Of a stretch of 64,000 nucleotides of DNA, positions 28,246 to 36,850 are shown piece by piece. Position 1 is the first letter of the stretch. The number at the start of each line of letters is the position of its first letter. A program made the translations under genes and the position numbers. Source of the stretch: Polluticaenibacter yanchengensis (GTDB lineage: Bacteria > Bacteroidota > Bacteroidia > Chitinophagales > Chitinophagaceae); contig JAQGEF010000007.1 of the NCBI GenBank assembly GCA_027854065.1, forward strand, positions 124,001 through 188,000, in the 5' to 3' direction. The notes beneath the pieces were generated by a model. It did no database searches. It saw only the letters and a program-made list of their open reading frames with translations, and was not told the DNA's origin.

Positions 28246-28281
28246 TTACCAAAGCTTTTCTAATCAAAAAGGCTTTGGTAA
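28246..28281 (+). terminator. Probable intrinsic terminator
   Basis: Stem TTACCAAAGC / GCTTTGGTAA with additional A-T pairing and one bulge; no strong T run directly after. Confidence 0.5.
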
Positions 28282-28396
28282 CCTTAATGATTATACTTTT
28301 TATTAGATAATATTCTCAAAAGAAGTATAAAGCTTGATTTTTGCTGACGCTTATAAAAAACTAATATTACATATCCAGAAATCAGTCAGCAAGCCT

Positions 28397-29002
28397 ATGA
28401 AAAACAAAATACCAATTCTACTCATATATTCACGGCTTATTATCGGGTTCGTACTCATTTTACTCAGTTATCTCAAAATTGAGCATTATAGTATTTATTC
28501 GATCTCATTACTTACTATTGGCTTACTTACAGATGTTTTTGATGGTATTATAGCTCGTCATCTAAACATTTCCAATCAACAATTAAGACGTTTAGATTCT
28601 ACCATCGATCAGATTTTCTTTATTTCAGTCGCCATTGCTACATATATACAATGCCCTGCATTTTTTGCAGACAATGCCTTAAAGTTAATCGTGCTTTTCA
28701 GTATTGAAGCCCTGACCTATATCGTGAGCTTCGTAAAGTTCAAAAGAGAAATTGCAACACATAGCATTGGGGCCAAACTGTGGACACTTACAATATTTGC
28801 AACATTGATTCAAGTGATGGCTCAATGCCAATCAGGCATTCTTTTCAACATTTGCTTCTGGTCGGGAATCGTTACTCGCATTGAAATTATAGCCATTATT
28901 GTCATCTTAAAAAACTGGACAAATGATGTACCTACATTTTACCATGCCATTAAACTAAAACAAGGTAAAACAATTAAAAGACATAAGTTGTTCAACGGGT
29001 AG
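28397..29002 (+). CDS. CDP-alcohol phosphatidyltransferase-like protein
   Basis: About 201 residues with several membrane helices. The start is ATG 28397; the TTG 21 codons upstream is rejected. The family motif D(x)2DG(x)2AR(x)8G(x)3D(x)3D is present as D46, D49, G50, A53, R54, D67, D71, but the second glycine is leucine (L63). Members join CDP-diacylglycerol to an alcohol to make phospholipids. The missing glycine and single-gene context leave substrate and activity open. Confidence 0.75.
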   Translation: MKNKIPILLIYSRLIIGFVLILLSYLKIEHYSIYSISLLTIGLLTDVFDGIIARHLNISNQQLRRLDSTIDQIFFISVAIATYIQCPAFFADNALKLIVLFSIEALTYIVSFVKFKREIATHSIGAKLWTLTIFATLIQVMAQCQSGILFNICFWSGIVTRIEIIAIIVILKNWTNDVPTFYHAIKLKQGKTIKRHKLFNG

Positions 29003-29101
29003 TATGAATAAAAAAGGGGATAGAACAGAAAGAATAAAAATATAAAAATTATAAAACATATTTAAATTAATATATCTTATAATAGAATTACAAATGTAAA
29101 A

Positions 29102-29216
29102 GGGCTGCCGGATATGTAAGGTGGCGAGGTACGAGCCAGTGCCTCAGCACCGAGCGTGAGCGAGCCTGGAATAGCCGGAACTAATGTTGAAAAAGATATT
29201 AATGGCTGAAAGCCCC
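29102..29216. repeat. Interspersed repeat, family E, copy E1
   Basis: 115 bp, begins GGGCTGCCGGATATG and ends GCTGAAAGCCCC. The ends pair (GGGCT / AGCCC). It shares GTGGCGAGGTACGAGCCAGT with 38769-38936 (one difference) but has a different short inner hairpin (GCTCAC-type). It is 3' of the minus-strand aroQ gene (stop 29230) and convergent with the CDP-alcohol gene. Confidence 0.85.
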
Positions 29217-29229
29217 TAAAAAAGAATAA

Positions 29230-29649
29230 TTACTTGCCTGAAAAATGTATTAATGCCAATTTATAGCCGTTTAATCCTAAACCTATAATTGTGCCTGCGC
29301 ATTTGGCAGATACATGGCTAATGTGGCGGAAAGATTCACGGGCGGCTGTATTGCTGATATGCACTTCTACCACCGGTGTATTGATGGCGGCAATGGCATC
29401 ACCAATAGCTACTGAAGTGTGGGTATAACCTCCCGGGTTAAATATAATGCCATCATAAGTAAACCCTACCTCATGCAAAAAGTTGATCAACTCTCCTTCA
29501 ACATTGCTTTGATAGTAAACAAAATCAACATCCGGAAACTCTGATTGTAATTGAGCAAAATAAGACTCAAAATCGGAATTGCCATAAATTGTTGGTTCGC
29601 GCTTGCCTAACAAATTGAGGTTCGGCCCATTTATGATGGCTATTTTCAT
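29230..29649 (-). CDS. aroQ: Type II 3-dehydroquinate dehydratase
   Basis: A 139-residue enzyme of normal length for the dodecameric class II family. It removes water from 3-dehydroquinate in the shikimate pathway. NGPNLNLLGKREP (8-19) and Y22 in the flexible loop are catalytic; NPGGYTHTS (71-79) and H97 (VEVHISN) complete the site. It follows carA by 9 bases and probably shares its transcript, although the two pathways are unrelated. Confidence 0.97.
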   Translation of the reverse strand: MKIAIINGPNLNLLGKREPTIYGNSDFESYFAQLQSEFPDVDFVYYQSNVEGELINFLHEVGFTYDGIIFNPGGYTHTSVAIGDAIAAINTPVVEVHISNTAARESFRHISHVSAKCAGTIIGLGLNGYKLALIHFSGK

Positions 29650-29658
29650 ATTGATATT

Positions 29659-30750
29659 TTATAACATTCCTACAAACTGATCGAACAAATAACGGCTATC
29701 GTGCGGACCAGGTGTTGCTTCCGGATGGTATTGCACCGAAAAGAACGGTTTGTTCTTAATGCGGATACCTTCAATGGAGTTGTCATTTAAGTTTACGTGT
29801 GTTACTTCTACGTTCTCTGATTGCTTAATGGCTTCCGGATCGACACCGAAACCGTGGTTCTGTGTAGTGATCTCACTTCTGCCGGTAATGATATTTTTTA
29901 CAGGGTGATTTAAACCGCGGTGACCATGGTGCATTTTGAAGGTATTAATACCATGTGATAATGCCAGTAACTGGTGGCCTAAACAAATACCAAAAACCGG
30001 TTTATCTTCCTTGATGATTTCTTTAATCGTTTCAATGGCATAGTCCATTGAAGCTGGGTCACCAGGACCGTTACTTAAGAAAAAACCATCTGGTTTATAG
30101 TCTAAAATTTCCTGCGCACTTGTTTTTGCAGGGAATACTTTTATAGCAACGCCTCTGTTTACCAAGTTGGTAAGGATATTTTGTTTGATACCAAAATCTA
30201 AAACCGCTACTTTTTTAGTGGCATATTTTTGTCCGGTTATATATGGCTCCTTGGTGCTTACTGTACTTGCCAGTTCTAAACCGTCCATTGATGGGATAGA
30301 TTTAAGCAATTCCAATATTTCTTCTACGGGTTTACCATCTGAACTGATGATGCAGTTCATAGCACCCTGTGTACGTATGTGCGCTACCAGAGCGCGTGTA
30401 TCAATACCGCTGATGGCTACCACATTATTATCTGCCAGGTAGTTCTGAAGATTTTTCTGGGCAACCGGGCGGCTGTATTTTTCTTCCAAATTACGGCCTA
30501 TTAAACCTCTGATTTTTACGGAGTCGCTTTCTACGTCTTTATCGTAAATACCGTAGTTACCAACGTGCACATTATTTAAAATAAGTACCTGCCCGGTATA
30601 GCTCGGATCTGTAAAAACTTCCTGGTACCCTGTCATACCTGTACAAAAACAGATTTCGCCGGTAGTGGTGCCAATTTTGCCAAAAGATTTTCCGTAGAAC
30701 ACATTACCATCTTCGAGTACAAGGATGGCCTGATTGGAGGAATTATTCAT
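29659..30750 (-). CDS. carA: Carbamoyl-phosphate synthase small subunit
   Basis: A 363-residue glutamine amidotransferase subunit that hydrolyses glutamine and passes ammonia to CarB for arginine and pyrimidine synthesis. The class I GATase triad is seen in GICLGHQL (Cys) and QYHPEATPG (His, Glu); the N-terminal domain begins AILVLEDG and has GMTGYQEVFTDPSYTGQ. Start ATG 30750 is preferred because the -7 box at 30775 overlaps the longer frame at 30777. carB is not in the window, so the two subunits are unlinked here. Confidence 0.95.
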   Translation of the reverse strand: MNNSSNQAILVLEDGNVFYGKSFGKIGTTTGEICFCTGMTGYQEVFTDPSYTGQVLILNNVHVGNYGIYDKDVESDSVKIRGLIGRNLEEKYSRPVAQKNLQNYLADNNVVAISGIDTRALVAHIRTQGAMNCIISSDGKPVEEILELLKSIPSMDGLELASTVSTKEPYITGQKYATKKVAVLDFGIKQNILTNLVNRGVAIKVFPAKTSAQEILDYKPDGFFLSNGPGDPASMDYAIETIKEIIKEDKPVFGICLGHQLLALSHGINTFKMHHGHRGLNHPVKNIITGRSEITTQNHGFGVDPEAIKQSENVEVTHVNLNDNSIEGIRIKNKPFFSVQYHPEATPGPHDSRYLFDQFVGML

Positions 30751-30774
30751 TATTACTAAAGAATTTTTTGGCTG

Positions 30775-30782
30775 CAAAAGTA
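30775..30782 (-). promoter_or_regulatory. Putative -7 box of carA
   Basis: TACTTTTG on the minus strand, 24 bases upstream of ATG 30750; it overlaps the alternative start at 30777. No -33 TTTG seen. Confidence 0.5.
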
Positions 30783-30945
30783 ATTACTGTTTGGTAATAA
30801 TCTGTTTATTTTTTCAGGTATTCGCTATTTATACAATAATTTTAAATTGGGGGTTTTACAGCAGATAAAATACGAAAAAACAGGGTTTAAATTGCAAAAA
30901 CAGCACTAAATAAAGTTACAGGATTTTCGCGGGCGTTTGCATTAA

Positions 30946-30980
30946 TTTGAGCGAATGCTAAGGTGTATATGCTATATTTG
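30946..30980 (+). promoter_or_regulatory. Promoter of the ABC exporter gene
   Basis: TTTG (30946-30949), 23 bases, TATATTTG (30973-30980). Transcription would begin near 30987, so the correct start is the GTG at 30999, not the in-frame GTG at 30963. Confidence 0.6.
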
Positions 30981-30998
30981 CACAAAAATAGATCTATT

Positions 30999-32798
30999 GT
31001 GAAACTAATTAAAAGTTTAATTAAAAAGTATTTTAGAACATTTTACATTTTTTACACGGATTTTGGATATAAAATATTTTTAATTGTACTAATTAGTATT
31101 GTAATTGGTATCCTGGATGGTATTGGACTGGCAATGTTTCTTCCTTTATTGCAATTTGCTGATCCAGGTACAAATGCCAACCCGGAAACCTTAGGTAAAA
31201 TGGCTTCATTTGTGAGTTTTTTTGAAGCCAGGGGTCTTAAATTCGATTTGAAATTCGCACTTATATTGATGATCCTGTTTTTCATTTTGAAAGGGATTGT
31301 CAGTTACCTTGGCAACATCTACAAACTGAATTCGATTCAAAAATATATTGCGAAACTCCGTATTCAATTAATATCACTACTGGATAATATTACGTTTAGC
31401 AAATTCATCTCCTCTAATATCGGGCATATTCAAAATACCTTTACTGTAGAAGTGCCTAAAGTGAGTATCGGCCTCCAAAACTATATGACTATTATGCAGG
31501 GCTTTATCCTTGTTTTGGTTTATTCTGCCTTTGCTTTTTATATAGATTATAAGTTTGCGTTGCTTATTAGTATTGGTGGTGCGCTGATTAACCTGATTTT
31601 CAAAGTTATTTACAAAAAGACAAAGATACTTTCTAAAAAAGTAACCGAAAAGAACGGTATTTTCCAGGGATTAATTATTCAGTTTATCAATAATTACAAA
31701 TACCTGAAATCCACAGGTAAAAACATTTACTATAAAGATGTTTTAAAAAACAGCGTGACTGATATCGAAAATGTAAATAAATCTATATTGTACCTCTCTA
31801 ACTTATCATCGGTAATCAGGGAACCATTAATTATTATCATTGTTGCGATTGTCATTTATATCCAGATCTATTTGTTTAACGGTAACCTGGCCACTATTTT
31901 AGTCAGCCTCCTGTTTTTCTACAGGGCGCTTACTTCTTTAATGAGTACACAGACGTCATATAATACTTTTTTAGCTCAAACGGGTGCTATTGAGAATAAT
32001 ATCAGTTTTGTAAAAGAGCTGAAAGGAAGCCAGGCGAAAAACGGGAAAAAAACGTTTGACACACTACGTCATAAAATTGAAATCAATAATCTTGAGTTTC
32101 GCTTTGATGACAATACTAAGATCTTAGATAATATCAATTTGACCATTGCCAGGAACGAAACAATTGCTTTTGTAGGGGAAAGTGGCAGTGGAAAAACAAC
32201 ACTGACGAATGTGCTTACGGGATTATTTCCTCCTAGTTCAGGAAATGTTATAATAGATAATGTTGATTTAAATGAGATTGAAAAGAACAGTTACAGAAGC
32301 AGGATTGGTTATATATCACAGGAAGCTGTAATTTTCAATTCTACTATATATGAAAACATTACATTATGGGCAGATAAAACACCTGATAATATTGCTAAAT
32401 TCTGGGATGTAGTACAAAAAACTTCTCTCTATAATTTAATCAACGATTTACAGAATAAGGAAAACACTGAACTGGGAAATAACGGGATTAACCTTAGCGG
32501 CGGACAAAGACAAAGGATCTCTATCGCACGCGAATTATTTAAAGATTGTGATATCCTTATTTTAGACGAAGCGACTTCTGCCTTAGACTCTGAAACAGAA
32601 AAAAGTATCCAGGAAAATATTGACTTGCTGAAAGGTAAGTTAACCATTATCATTATCGCTCACCGGTTATCTACTGTTAAGGATGTAGATACAATTTATA
32701 TATTGAATAAGGGTACCGTTTTAGATTCAGGTAAGTTTGAAGACCTTTACAATAAATCTTCTACCTTTAAGAAAATGGTGGAATTACAAGCACTATAA
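30999..32798 (+). CDS. ABC exporter, fused membrane and ATPase domains (MsbA-like)
   Basis: About 599 residues. The first 330 form six membrane helices of a type I exporter (e.g. IFLIVLISIVIGILDGIGLA; two helices around FYIDYKFALLISIGGALI). The last 240 are an ATPase: Walker A GESGSGKTT, signature LSGGQRQRISIAR, Walker B DILILDEATSALD, and the switch histidine in IIIAHRLST. It works as a dimer and could flip lipid-linked sugars, lipid A or peptides. The neighbours do not reveal cargo. Its stop codon is inside a perfect hairpin. Confidence 0.9.
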   Translation: MKLIKSLIKKYFRTFYIFYTDFGYKIFLIVLISIVIGILDGIGLAMFLPLLQFADPGTNANPETLGKMASFVSFFEARGLKFDLKFALILMILFFILKGIVSYLGNIYKLNSIQKYIAKLRIQLISLLDNITFSKFISSNIGHIQNTFTVEVPKVSIGLQNYMTIMQGFILVLVYSAFAFYIDYKFALLISIGGALINLIFKVIYKKTKILSKKVTEKNGIFQGLIIQFINNYKYLKSTGKNIYYKDVLKNSVTDIENVNKSILYLSNLSSVIREPLIIIIVAIVIYIQIYLFNGNLATILVSLLFFYRALTSLMSTQTSYNTFLAQTGAIENNISFVKELKGSQAKNGKKTFDTLRHKIEINNLEFRFDDNTKILDNINLTIARNETIAFVGESGSGKTTLTNVLTGLFPPSSGNVIIDNVDLNEIEKNSYRSRIGYISQEAVIFNSTIYENITLWADKTPDNIAKFWDVVQKTSLYNLINDLQNKENTELGNNGINLSGGQRQRISIARELFKDCDILILDEATSALDSETEKSIQENIDLLKGKLTIIIIAHRLSTVKDVDTIYILNKGTVLDSGKFEDLYNKSSTFKKMVELQAL

Positions 32799-32837
32799 AT
32801 TTAAAAGCAGCGACTAAAATCGCTGCTTTTAAATTTA
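32796..32837. terminator. Bidirectional terminator
   Basis: Perfect 18-bp inverted repeat, TAAATTTAAAAGCAGCGA and complement, loop CTAAAA. It includes the exporter's TAA and lies 11 bases from the convergent DUF3037 stop. Confidence 0.9.
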
Positions 32838-32848
32838 CTTATATGAGA

Positions 32849-33241
32849 TTAAAGGACCTGTTCGTTGTAAATCTTTTCCAGGGTTTCTGCCGGGTTAGCG
32901 GTCACGCCCGCATGTGTGGCAGAGGTCTGTATAATGGTACTGCGCTTAGCAGTTAACCATCTATACCTTTCCGCCAGGTCGTAGGACGCAATTAAGGAGA
33001 AACATTTATCGCCATTGGTAATGCGTTCAAATGATTTTAAATGCTCTTTAATGGTGTCCAGGCAAACCTCTTCTCCTGCAATAGCTTTTATCTTATTTTC
33101 GTTCACTTCATACCTCAGGCCCAGGAATTTCTTTTTTTTACAGAATAAAATAACACCGATATTGATAAATTCTTCCCGTTCCACTCTTGGCACCAAACGT
33201 AAAACAGTATATTCAAAAACATTACTTTCCTGCATTTTCAA
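32849..33241 (-). CDS. DUF3037 protein
   Basis: A 130-residue protein of the DUF3037 family, shown by FEYTVLRLVPRVEREEFINIGVILFC, which begins nearly every member. It overlaps the HipA-like gene by 20 bases (or 14 if the internal ATG at 33235 is used), so expression is coupled. The two families are regularly neighbours, suggesting a functional pair. Biochemical role unknown; it may bind or restrain the kinase-like protein. Confidence 0.85.
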   Translation of the reverse strand: MKMQESNVFEYTVLRLVPRVEREEFINIGVILFCKKKKFLGLRYEVNENKIKAIAGEEVCLDTIKEHLKSFERITNGDKCFSLIASYDLAERYRWLTAKRSTIIQTSATHAGVTANPAETLEKIYNEQVL

Positions 33242-34007
33242 TTTCTTTTAAAAAGTTAGAACTATTGGCTAATCTGTTTGTCAAAAAACTGAAATATACA
33301 TCCCTCGCCTCATTGGCATCTGCTACATCATTTCTTTCTGTCAACCAAATATCAGGTATTGAATTTAACATCTCCCTGAAAAAATCATCTGTTAGTTTAG
33401 GCAGGACCTCATCATGTATTAATTGTATATGTTTTGCTTCTTTTATCAGCACATGGTCTTTTATTTGTACAAAAGGTTTCTCTGATACTTCTTTCCAGTT
33501 ATGCCAGGTATGGTGGAAGTATAGAGCGGCGCCATTATCTATCACCCACAATTCTTTATTCCATATCAGCATATTGGTATTTCTGTATGTTCTGTCTACA
33601 TTCATTAAAAAAGCATCAAGCCAAACAATTTTACTGGCCGTATTTTCAGGTACTATAAATATGTTCCTGTCATAGGTTACAGCACCTTTCAGGTAATGTA
33701 CTCCAAGATTATCACCAACGCTAAACTTCAGTAAATCCTGGATTTCCTCGTCAGCTTCTGTTCTGCCAAAATCTTCACTCAGGTACGCCGTTACCAGTTC
33801 CGGGGTTTTCAAGCCTAGTAGTTTTGCGATAGCGGTACCTATCACTTCCGCTACCAATGCATTTGTGCCTTGCCCAGCACCTTTAAATTTCAGAACATAT
33901 AAGAAATCATCATCACATTCTACAATTGCGGGCAAAGAGCCACCTTCTCTTAATGGTGTAATGTAACGGGTTACGTTTACATGCCTCAATTTTAAACCAT
34001 CATCCAT
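33222..34007 (-). CDS. HipA-like kinase domain protein
   Basis: A 261-residue protein of the short HipA-like family (HipA_2 type). Kinase-fold residues can be matched: K40 in LYVLKFKG (ATP lysine), D138 and N145 in NVDRTYRNTN (catalytic loop) and D157 in VIDNGAAL (metal site). It lacks the N-terminal HipB-contact region of classical HipA and there is no HTH antitoxin gene. The partner here is DUF3037, encoded by the overlapping next gene. Whether it phosphorylates a protein, as HipA does glutamyl-tRNA synthetase, is unknown. Confidence 0.8.
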   Translation of the reverse strand: MDDGLKLRHVNVTRYITPLREGGSLPAIVECDDDFLYVLKFKGAGQGTNALVAEVIGTAIAKLLGLKTPELVTAYLSEDFGRTEADEEIQDLLKFSVGDNLGVHYLKGAVTYDRNIFIVPENTASKIVWLDAFLMNVDRTYRNTNMLIWNKELWVIDNGAALYFHHTWHNWKEVSEKPFVQIKDHVLIKEAKHIQLIHDEVLPKLTDDFFREMLNSIPDIWLTERNDVADANEARDVYFSFLTNRLANSSNFLKEIENAGK

Positions 34008-34049
34008 ATAAATATCAATCTCTTTGTAAATACTGATTTTTTAAAATTA

Positions 34050-34080
34050 AAAAGCGTTTGAAAAAATTCCAAACGCTTTT
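34050..34080 (-). terminator. Intrinsic terminator after pdxA
   Basis: Stem AAAAGCGTTTG / CAAACGCTTTT, 9-base loop, A run on the plus strand (T run on minus). Confidence 0.85.
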
Positions 34081-34085
34081 ATTAC

Positions 34086-35183
34086 TTAGTCCGGCAGGTT
34101 CACTTCTGCTTCGTGTACCGGATTAATAGATTTTTGATGCGTTCGTTTTACCATCGGGTTCGCGTGATTGTCAGCGTACCTGGTTCTTTGTTGTAAAACA
34201 TCAATGCCTAAGTACACAGACTCCAGTAATGATAAATGATTGGCAACGCCCTGGCCTGCTATATCAAATGCAGTACCATGATCGGGACTTGTACGGATCA
34301 CCGGCATTCCTGCTGTATAGTTCACGCCTTCACCTATTGCCAGGCTCTTAAATGGAATTAACCCCTGGTCGTGATACATGGCCAATACGGCATCAAATTG
34401 CTGATAATGTCCTTTAGCAAAAAAAGCATCCGCACTGTATGGCCCGAATGCCAAAATGCCTTTGCTATTATTTATATTCCTGATGGCCGGTACAATAACG
34501 TCTAATTCCTCTCTGCCTACCAGTCCTTCATCTCCGGCATGTGGGTTCAATCCCAAAACAGCAATTTTAGGCCTGTCAATGCCAAAGTCACGTTTTAAAG
34601 AATTATTTATAATCTCCAACTTCTTACTGATATTCGCTTCTGTTACATATTTAGCGGCCTCCGAAATCGGTACATGCTCGCTTAGTACGGCAACACGCAT
34701 ATTTTCAGCCACCATTAGCATAACCACTTCGTCTATTTCAAAATATGATTTCAGGAACGGTGTATGCCCTGTAAAGCTGAATGATTCATGCTGGATGTTG
34801 CTTTTATGTATCGGTGCTGTTACCAGTATATCTATTATCCCTTCCTTTAAAGCATTTGTAGCCGCCAGAAGACTCTCCCGCGCATATTGCCCGCCAGATT
34901 CATTCAGCTGTCCTGGAGTTATTAGAATTTCTTCTTCCCAGCAGTTATAAATATTAACGGATTTTGTATGGATTTTGGACAATTCTTTTATAATCTGGTA
35001 CTGAAACGGCGTATCAGCTAAAGATTTTTTATAAAAGTTAACGCACTTATTATTACCAAAAATAATTGGTGTACATATATCTAAAATTCTGTTGTCACCT
35101 AAAGATTTTATAATTATTTCCAAGCCTATCCCATTAATATCCCCGATACTAAATCCTACAATAGGTTTCTTTATTTCAGTCAT
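34086..35183 (-). CDS. pdxA: 4-hydroxythreonine-4-phosphate dehydrogenase
   Basis: A 365-residue NAD-dependent enzyme of pyridoxal phosphate synthesis (DXP-dependent route). Family features: GFSIGDINGIG at the N-terminus, TAPIHKSNIQ (metal-binding His), GLNPHAGDEGLVGREE, MYHDQGLIPFK and TSPDHGTAFDIAGQG. The C-terminal 25 residues (rich in R, H and K, then EAEVNLPD) extend past the usual end. It follows rsmD by 30 bases, with a TATATTTG box between that could give an additional start. Confidence 0.95.
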   Translation of the reverse strand: MTEIKKPIVGFSIGDINGIGLEIIIKSLGDNRILDICTPIIFGNNKCVNFYKKSLADTPFQYQIIKELSKIHTKSVNIYNCWEEEILITPGQLNESGGQYARESLLAATNALKEGIIDILVTAPIHKSNIQHESFSFTGHTPFLKSYFEIDEVVMLMVAENMRVAVLSEHVPISEAAKYVTEANISKKLEIINNSLKRDFGIDRPKIAVLGLNPHAGDEGLVGREELDVIVPAIRNINNSKGILAFGPYSADAFFAKGHYQQFDAVLAMYHDQGLIPFKSLAIGEGVNYTAGMPVIRTSPDHGTAFDIAGQGVANHLSLLESVYLGIDVLQQRTRYADNHANPMVKRTHQKSINPVHEAEVNLPD

Positions 35184-35203
35184 TCAACGCTGTTTTATTC
35201 GTA

Positions 35204-35211
35204 CAAATATA
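35204..35211 (-). promoter_or_regulatory. Putative -7 box of pdxA
   Basis: TATATTTG on the minus strand, 20 bases upstream of the pdxA ATG. The -33 spacing is poor (13). Confidence 0.4.
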
Positions 35212-35213
35212 AG

Positions 35214-35753
35214 TTATACCCTTTCAAAAAAGGAGAAAATCGTCGTACCGTAATTTCTTTCCTTAAAGTATCCTTTAAATTGCTTGTAATTATTGCGTGG
35301 CGTATGCTCTAACACAAAAACACCATCTTCCGCTATCAACCCGTTCTCCACAATTATTTTAGGCAATTCATCAATGGTATCTAACGCATATGGCGGACCG
35401 GCAAATATAAAGTCATACTGGTTGCTGCATGTTTCCAGAAACTTAAAGACTTCTCCTCTTATCAGGTTACAGTTTTCCAGTGCCAGTTTTTCTATATTCT
35501 GCTTAATAAAATCGGCCATTTTAGGGTCTTTTTCCACTATTGTTAAATCACTGGCGCCCCTGCTGGCCAGTTCGTAAGTAATGGCCCCGGTTCCGCCAAA
35601 CAGGTCCAGTGTTTTCATCCCTTCAAAATCTACCTGGTTCTGAAGAATATTAAACAACCCTTCCTTTGCTATATCAGTTGTTGGCCTTGTATAAGGCATT
35701 TTTACCGGAGGTACTATTTTACGTCCCCCATGTTTGCCACCTATTATTCGCAT
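35214..35753 (-). CDS. rsmD: 16S rRNA (guanine-966-N2) methyltransferase
   Basis: A 179-residue SAM-dependent methyltransferase of RsmD size. MRIIGGKHGGRKI, TRPTTDIAKEGLFNIL (family signature) and the SAM-binding loop LDLFGGTGA (49-57) are clear. The catalytic motif IV is F-A-G119-P-P-Y, where most amino-methyltransferases have D/N/S-P-P-Y/F. The nucleotides (GGT) were checked and are unambiguous. It lies between the DUF3822 gene (with repeat B2 between) and pdxA; DUF3822-rsmD is a recurring pair in Bacteroidota. Confidence 0.9.
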   Translation of the reverse strand: MRIIGGKHGGRKIVPPVKMPYTRPTTDIAKEGLFNILQNQVDFEGMKTLDLFGGTGAITYELASRGASDLTIVEKDPKMADFIKQNIEKLALENCNLIRGEVFKFLETCSNQYDFIFAGPPYALDTIDELPKIIVENGLIAEDGVFVLEHTPRNNYKQFKGYFKERNYGTTIFSFFERV

Positions 35754-35764
35754 ATTTTATTTTT

Positions 35765-35946
35765 TATGGGGTATCCCTTTGCCGCCGTTTCCGATTTACA
35801 TTTTATACCAGTCAGTATATTTTGTAAAAATCCCGGCAAAGGGCCGGGCTATACGCAGTACTCCTCGGCGGCAATTCTTACTTACCAGCTTCGCTATTCC
35901 ATGCCGGCAATGCCGCCTGTGGGGTACTTGCTGCTATCCCTTACCC
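35765..35946. repeat. Interspersed repeat, family A/B, copy B2
   Basis: 182 bp, aligned along its length with 21491-21666: TATGGGGTATCCCTTTGCC at the left, TCCCGGCAAAGGGCCGGGCT in the middle, GCAGTACTCCTCGGCGGCAA and TGCCGCCTGTGGGGTACT in the right hairpin. It fills the gap between the DUF3822 stop and the rsmD start, so it is transcribed if the two genes are one operon. Confidence 0.85.
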
Positions 35947-35959
35947 TTAATACAAACTT

Positions 35960-36646
35960 TTATGCAGAAACTTCTGCTTTATTTTCATTAAAGAATCCTG
36001 TTACAGACTCCCAATTACTTAACACCGTATCATTTTCAGTAGTCAATATCAATTCAAATGTACTGGCATTTTGCTCATACTGCTGCAACAGGTTTAAAAC
36101 AAAATATTTTATTTCCAACGCCGTTTGCAATGGCAAATAATTGCAATACTGTAATTTTTTATCAAATAATAATACAATGGAAGCCCCATTGATATCCGCA
36201 TCAATGATTAAGCTTCGTTGTGCTGTTTTGTTATTTTCTATTAAATAAAACAAATTATGTACATAACTGACCTGTGTATAATATCCCGAAATCTGTTTAT
36301 ACAATTTATCGTTAATGGCCCAAAATAAAACCATCGCCTCTTCTCTTACAATGTTAGATGCGAAGTGTAGTGTATATGTGTCGTCATTTAACAATTCCAG
36401 GTATTTTTGGGCATCGGTCAAGCTAAATAAAAACTGTGGAATAGCGGTTACCAGTTTCTGGGATACGATCACTTTTACCGGTTGATCTTTTCCTGCCAGC
36501 TCCTTGTAAGTGCTCAAAGCCGTTTTCAACTGAAAATCATCCGTCAGTTTTTCATTACCCATCCAGTGAACAGCAGCACTTTCATTGCTTTCTATTCCAA
36601 ATTTAATTTGCTCCCGGCCTATATATAAAACGATATTACTGTTCAT
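35960..36646 (-). CDS. DUF3822 family protein
   Basis: A 228-residue protein resembling DUF3822, a Bacteroidota family with an actin-like or sugar-kinase-like fold that is commonly encoded next to rsmD. Supporting segments: IVLYIGREQIKFGI at the N-terminus, LFSLTDAQKYLELL, the AQRSLIIDADINGASIVLL strand-loop and KLQYCNYLPLQT. Function unknown. It is shorter than I recall for the family. It has a good -7 box upstream and repeat B2 downstream. Confidence 0.7.
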   Translation of the reverse strand: MNSNIVLYIGREQIKFGIESNESAAVHWMGNEKLTDDFQLKTALSTYKELAGKDQPVKVIVSQKLVTAIPQFLFSLTDAQKYLELLNDDTYTLHFASNIVREEAMVLFWAINDKLYKQISGYYTQVSYVHNLFYLIENNKTAQRSLIIDADINGASIVLLFDKKLQYCNYLPLQTALEIKYFVLNLLQQYEQNASTFELILTTENDTVLSNWESVTGFFNENKAEVSA

Positions 36647-36691
36647 ATTTTTCTGTAATTATAAAAATAGCGGATGATTCCAAACAGGTAT

Positions 36692-36699
36692 CAAAGGTA
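36692..36699 (-). promoter_or_regulatory. Putative -7 box of the DUF3822 gene
   Basis: TACCTTTG on the minus strand, 45 bases from the ATG, the same octamer as the well-formed MFS promoter. Confidence 0.5.
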
Positions 36700-36850
36700 A
36701 AAAAATAAAAGCAATATGATTGTTTTAGTGTAGTCGCTCATTAAGCTCATTTGTGTATTTATAACAACCAACTAACTTCTATAAATAAACGACAAGTTTT
36801 TAATCGGTCAACAACAATATACAGTGCATATAATCCCGCACATTCTATCA

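Noticed and set aside
30963..30998. Longer N-terminus of the ABC exporter from GTG 30963
   Set aside because: The -7 box TATATTTG at 30973-30980 lies inside this stretch, so the transcript starts after it; GTG 30999 is preferred.
33222..34007. Classical HipBA toxin-antitoxin system
   Set aside because: No HipB-like HTH gene beside it and the HipA N-terminal domain is missing; the partner is DUF3037.
35730..36140. 136-codon plus-strand open frame
   Set aside because: It overlaps repeat B2 and the antisense of the DUF3822 gene; composition is cysteine-rich and unlike a protein.
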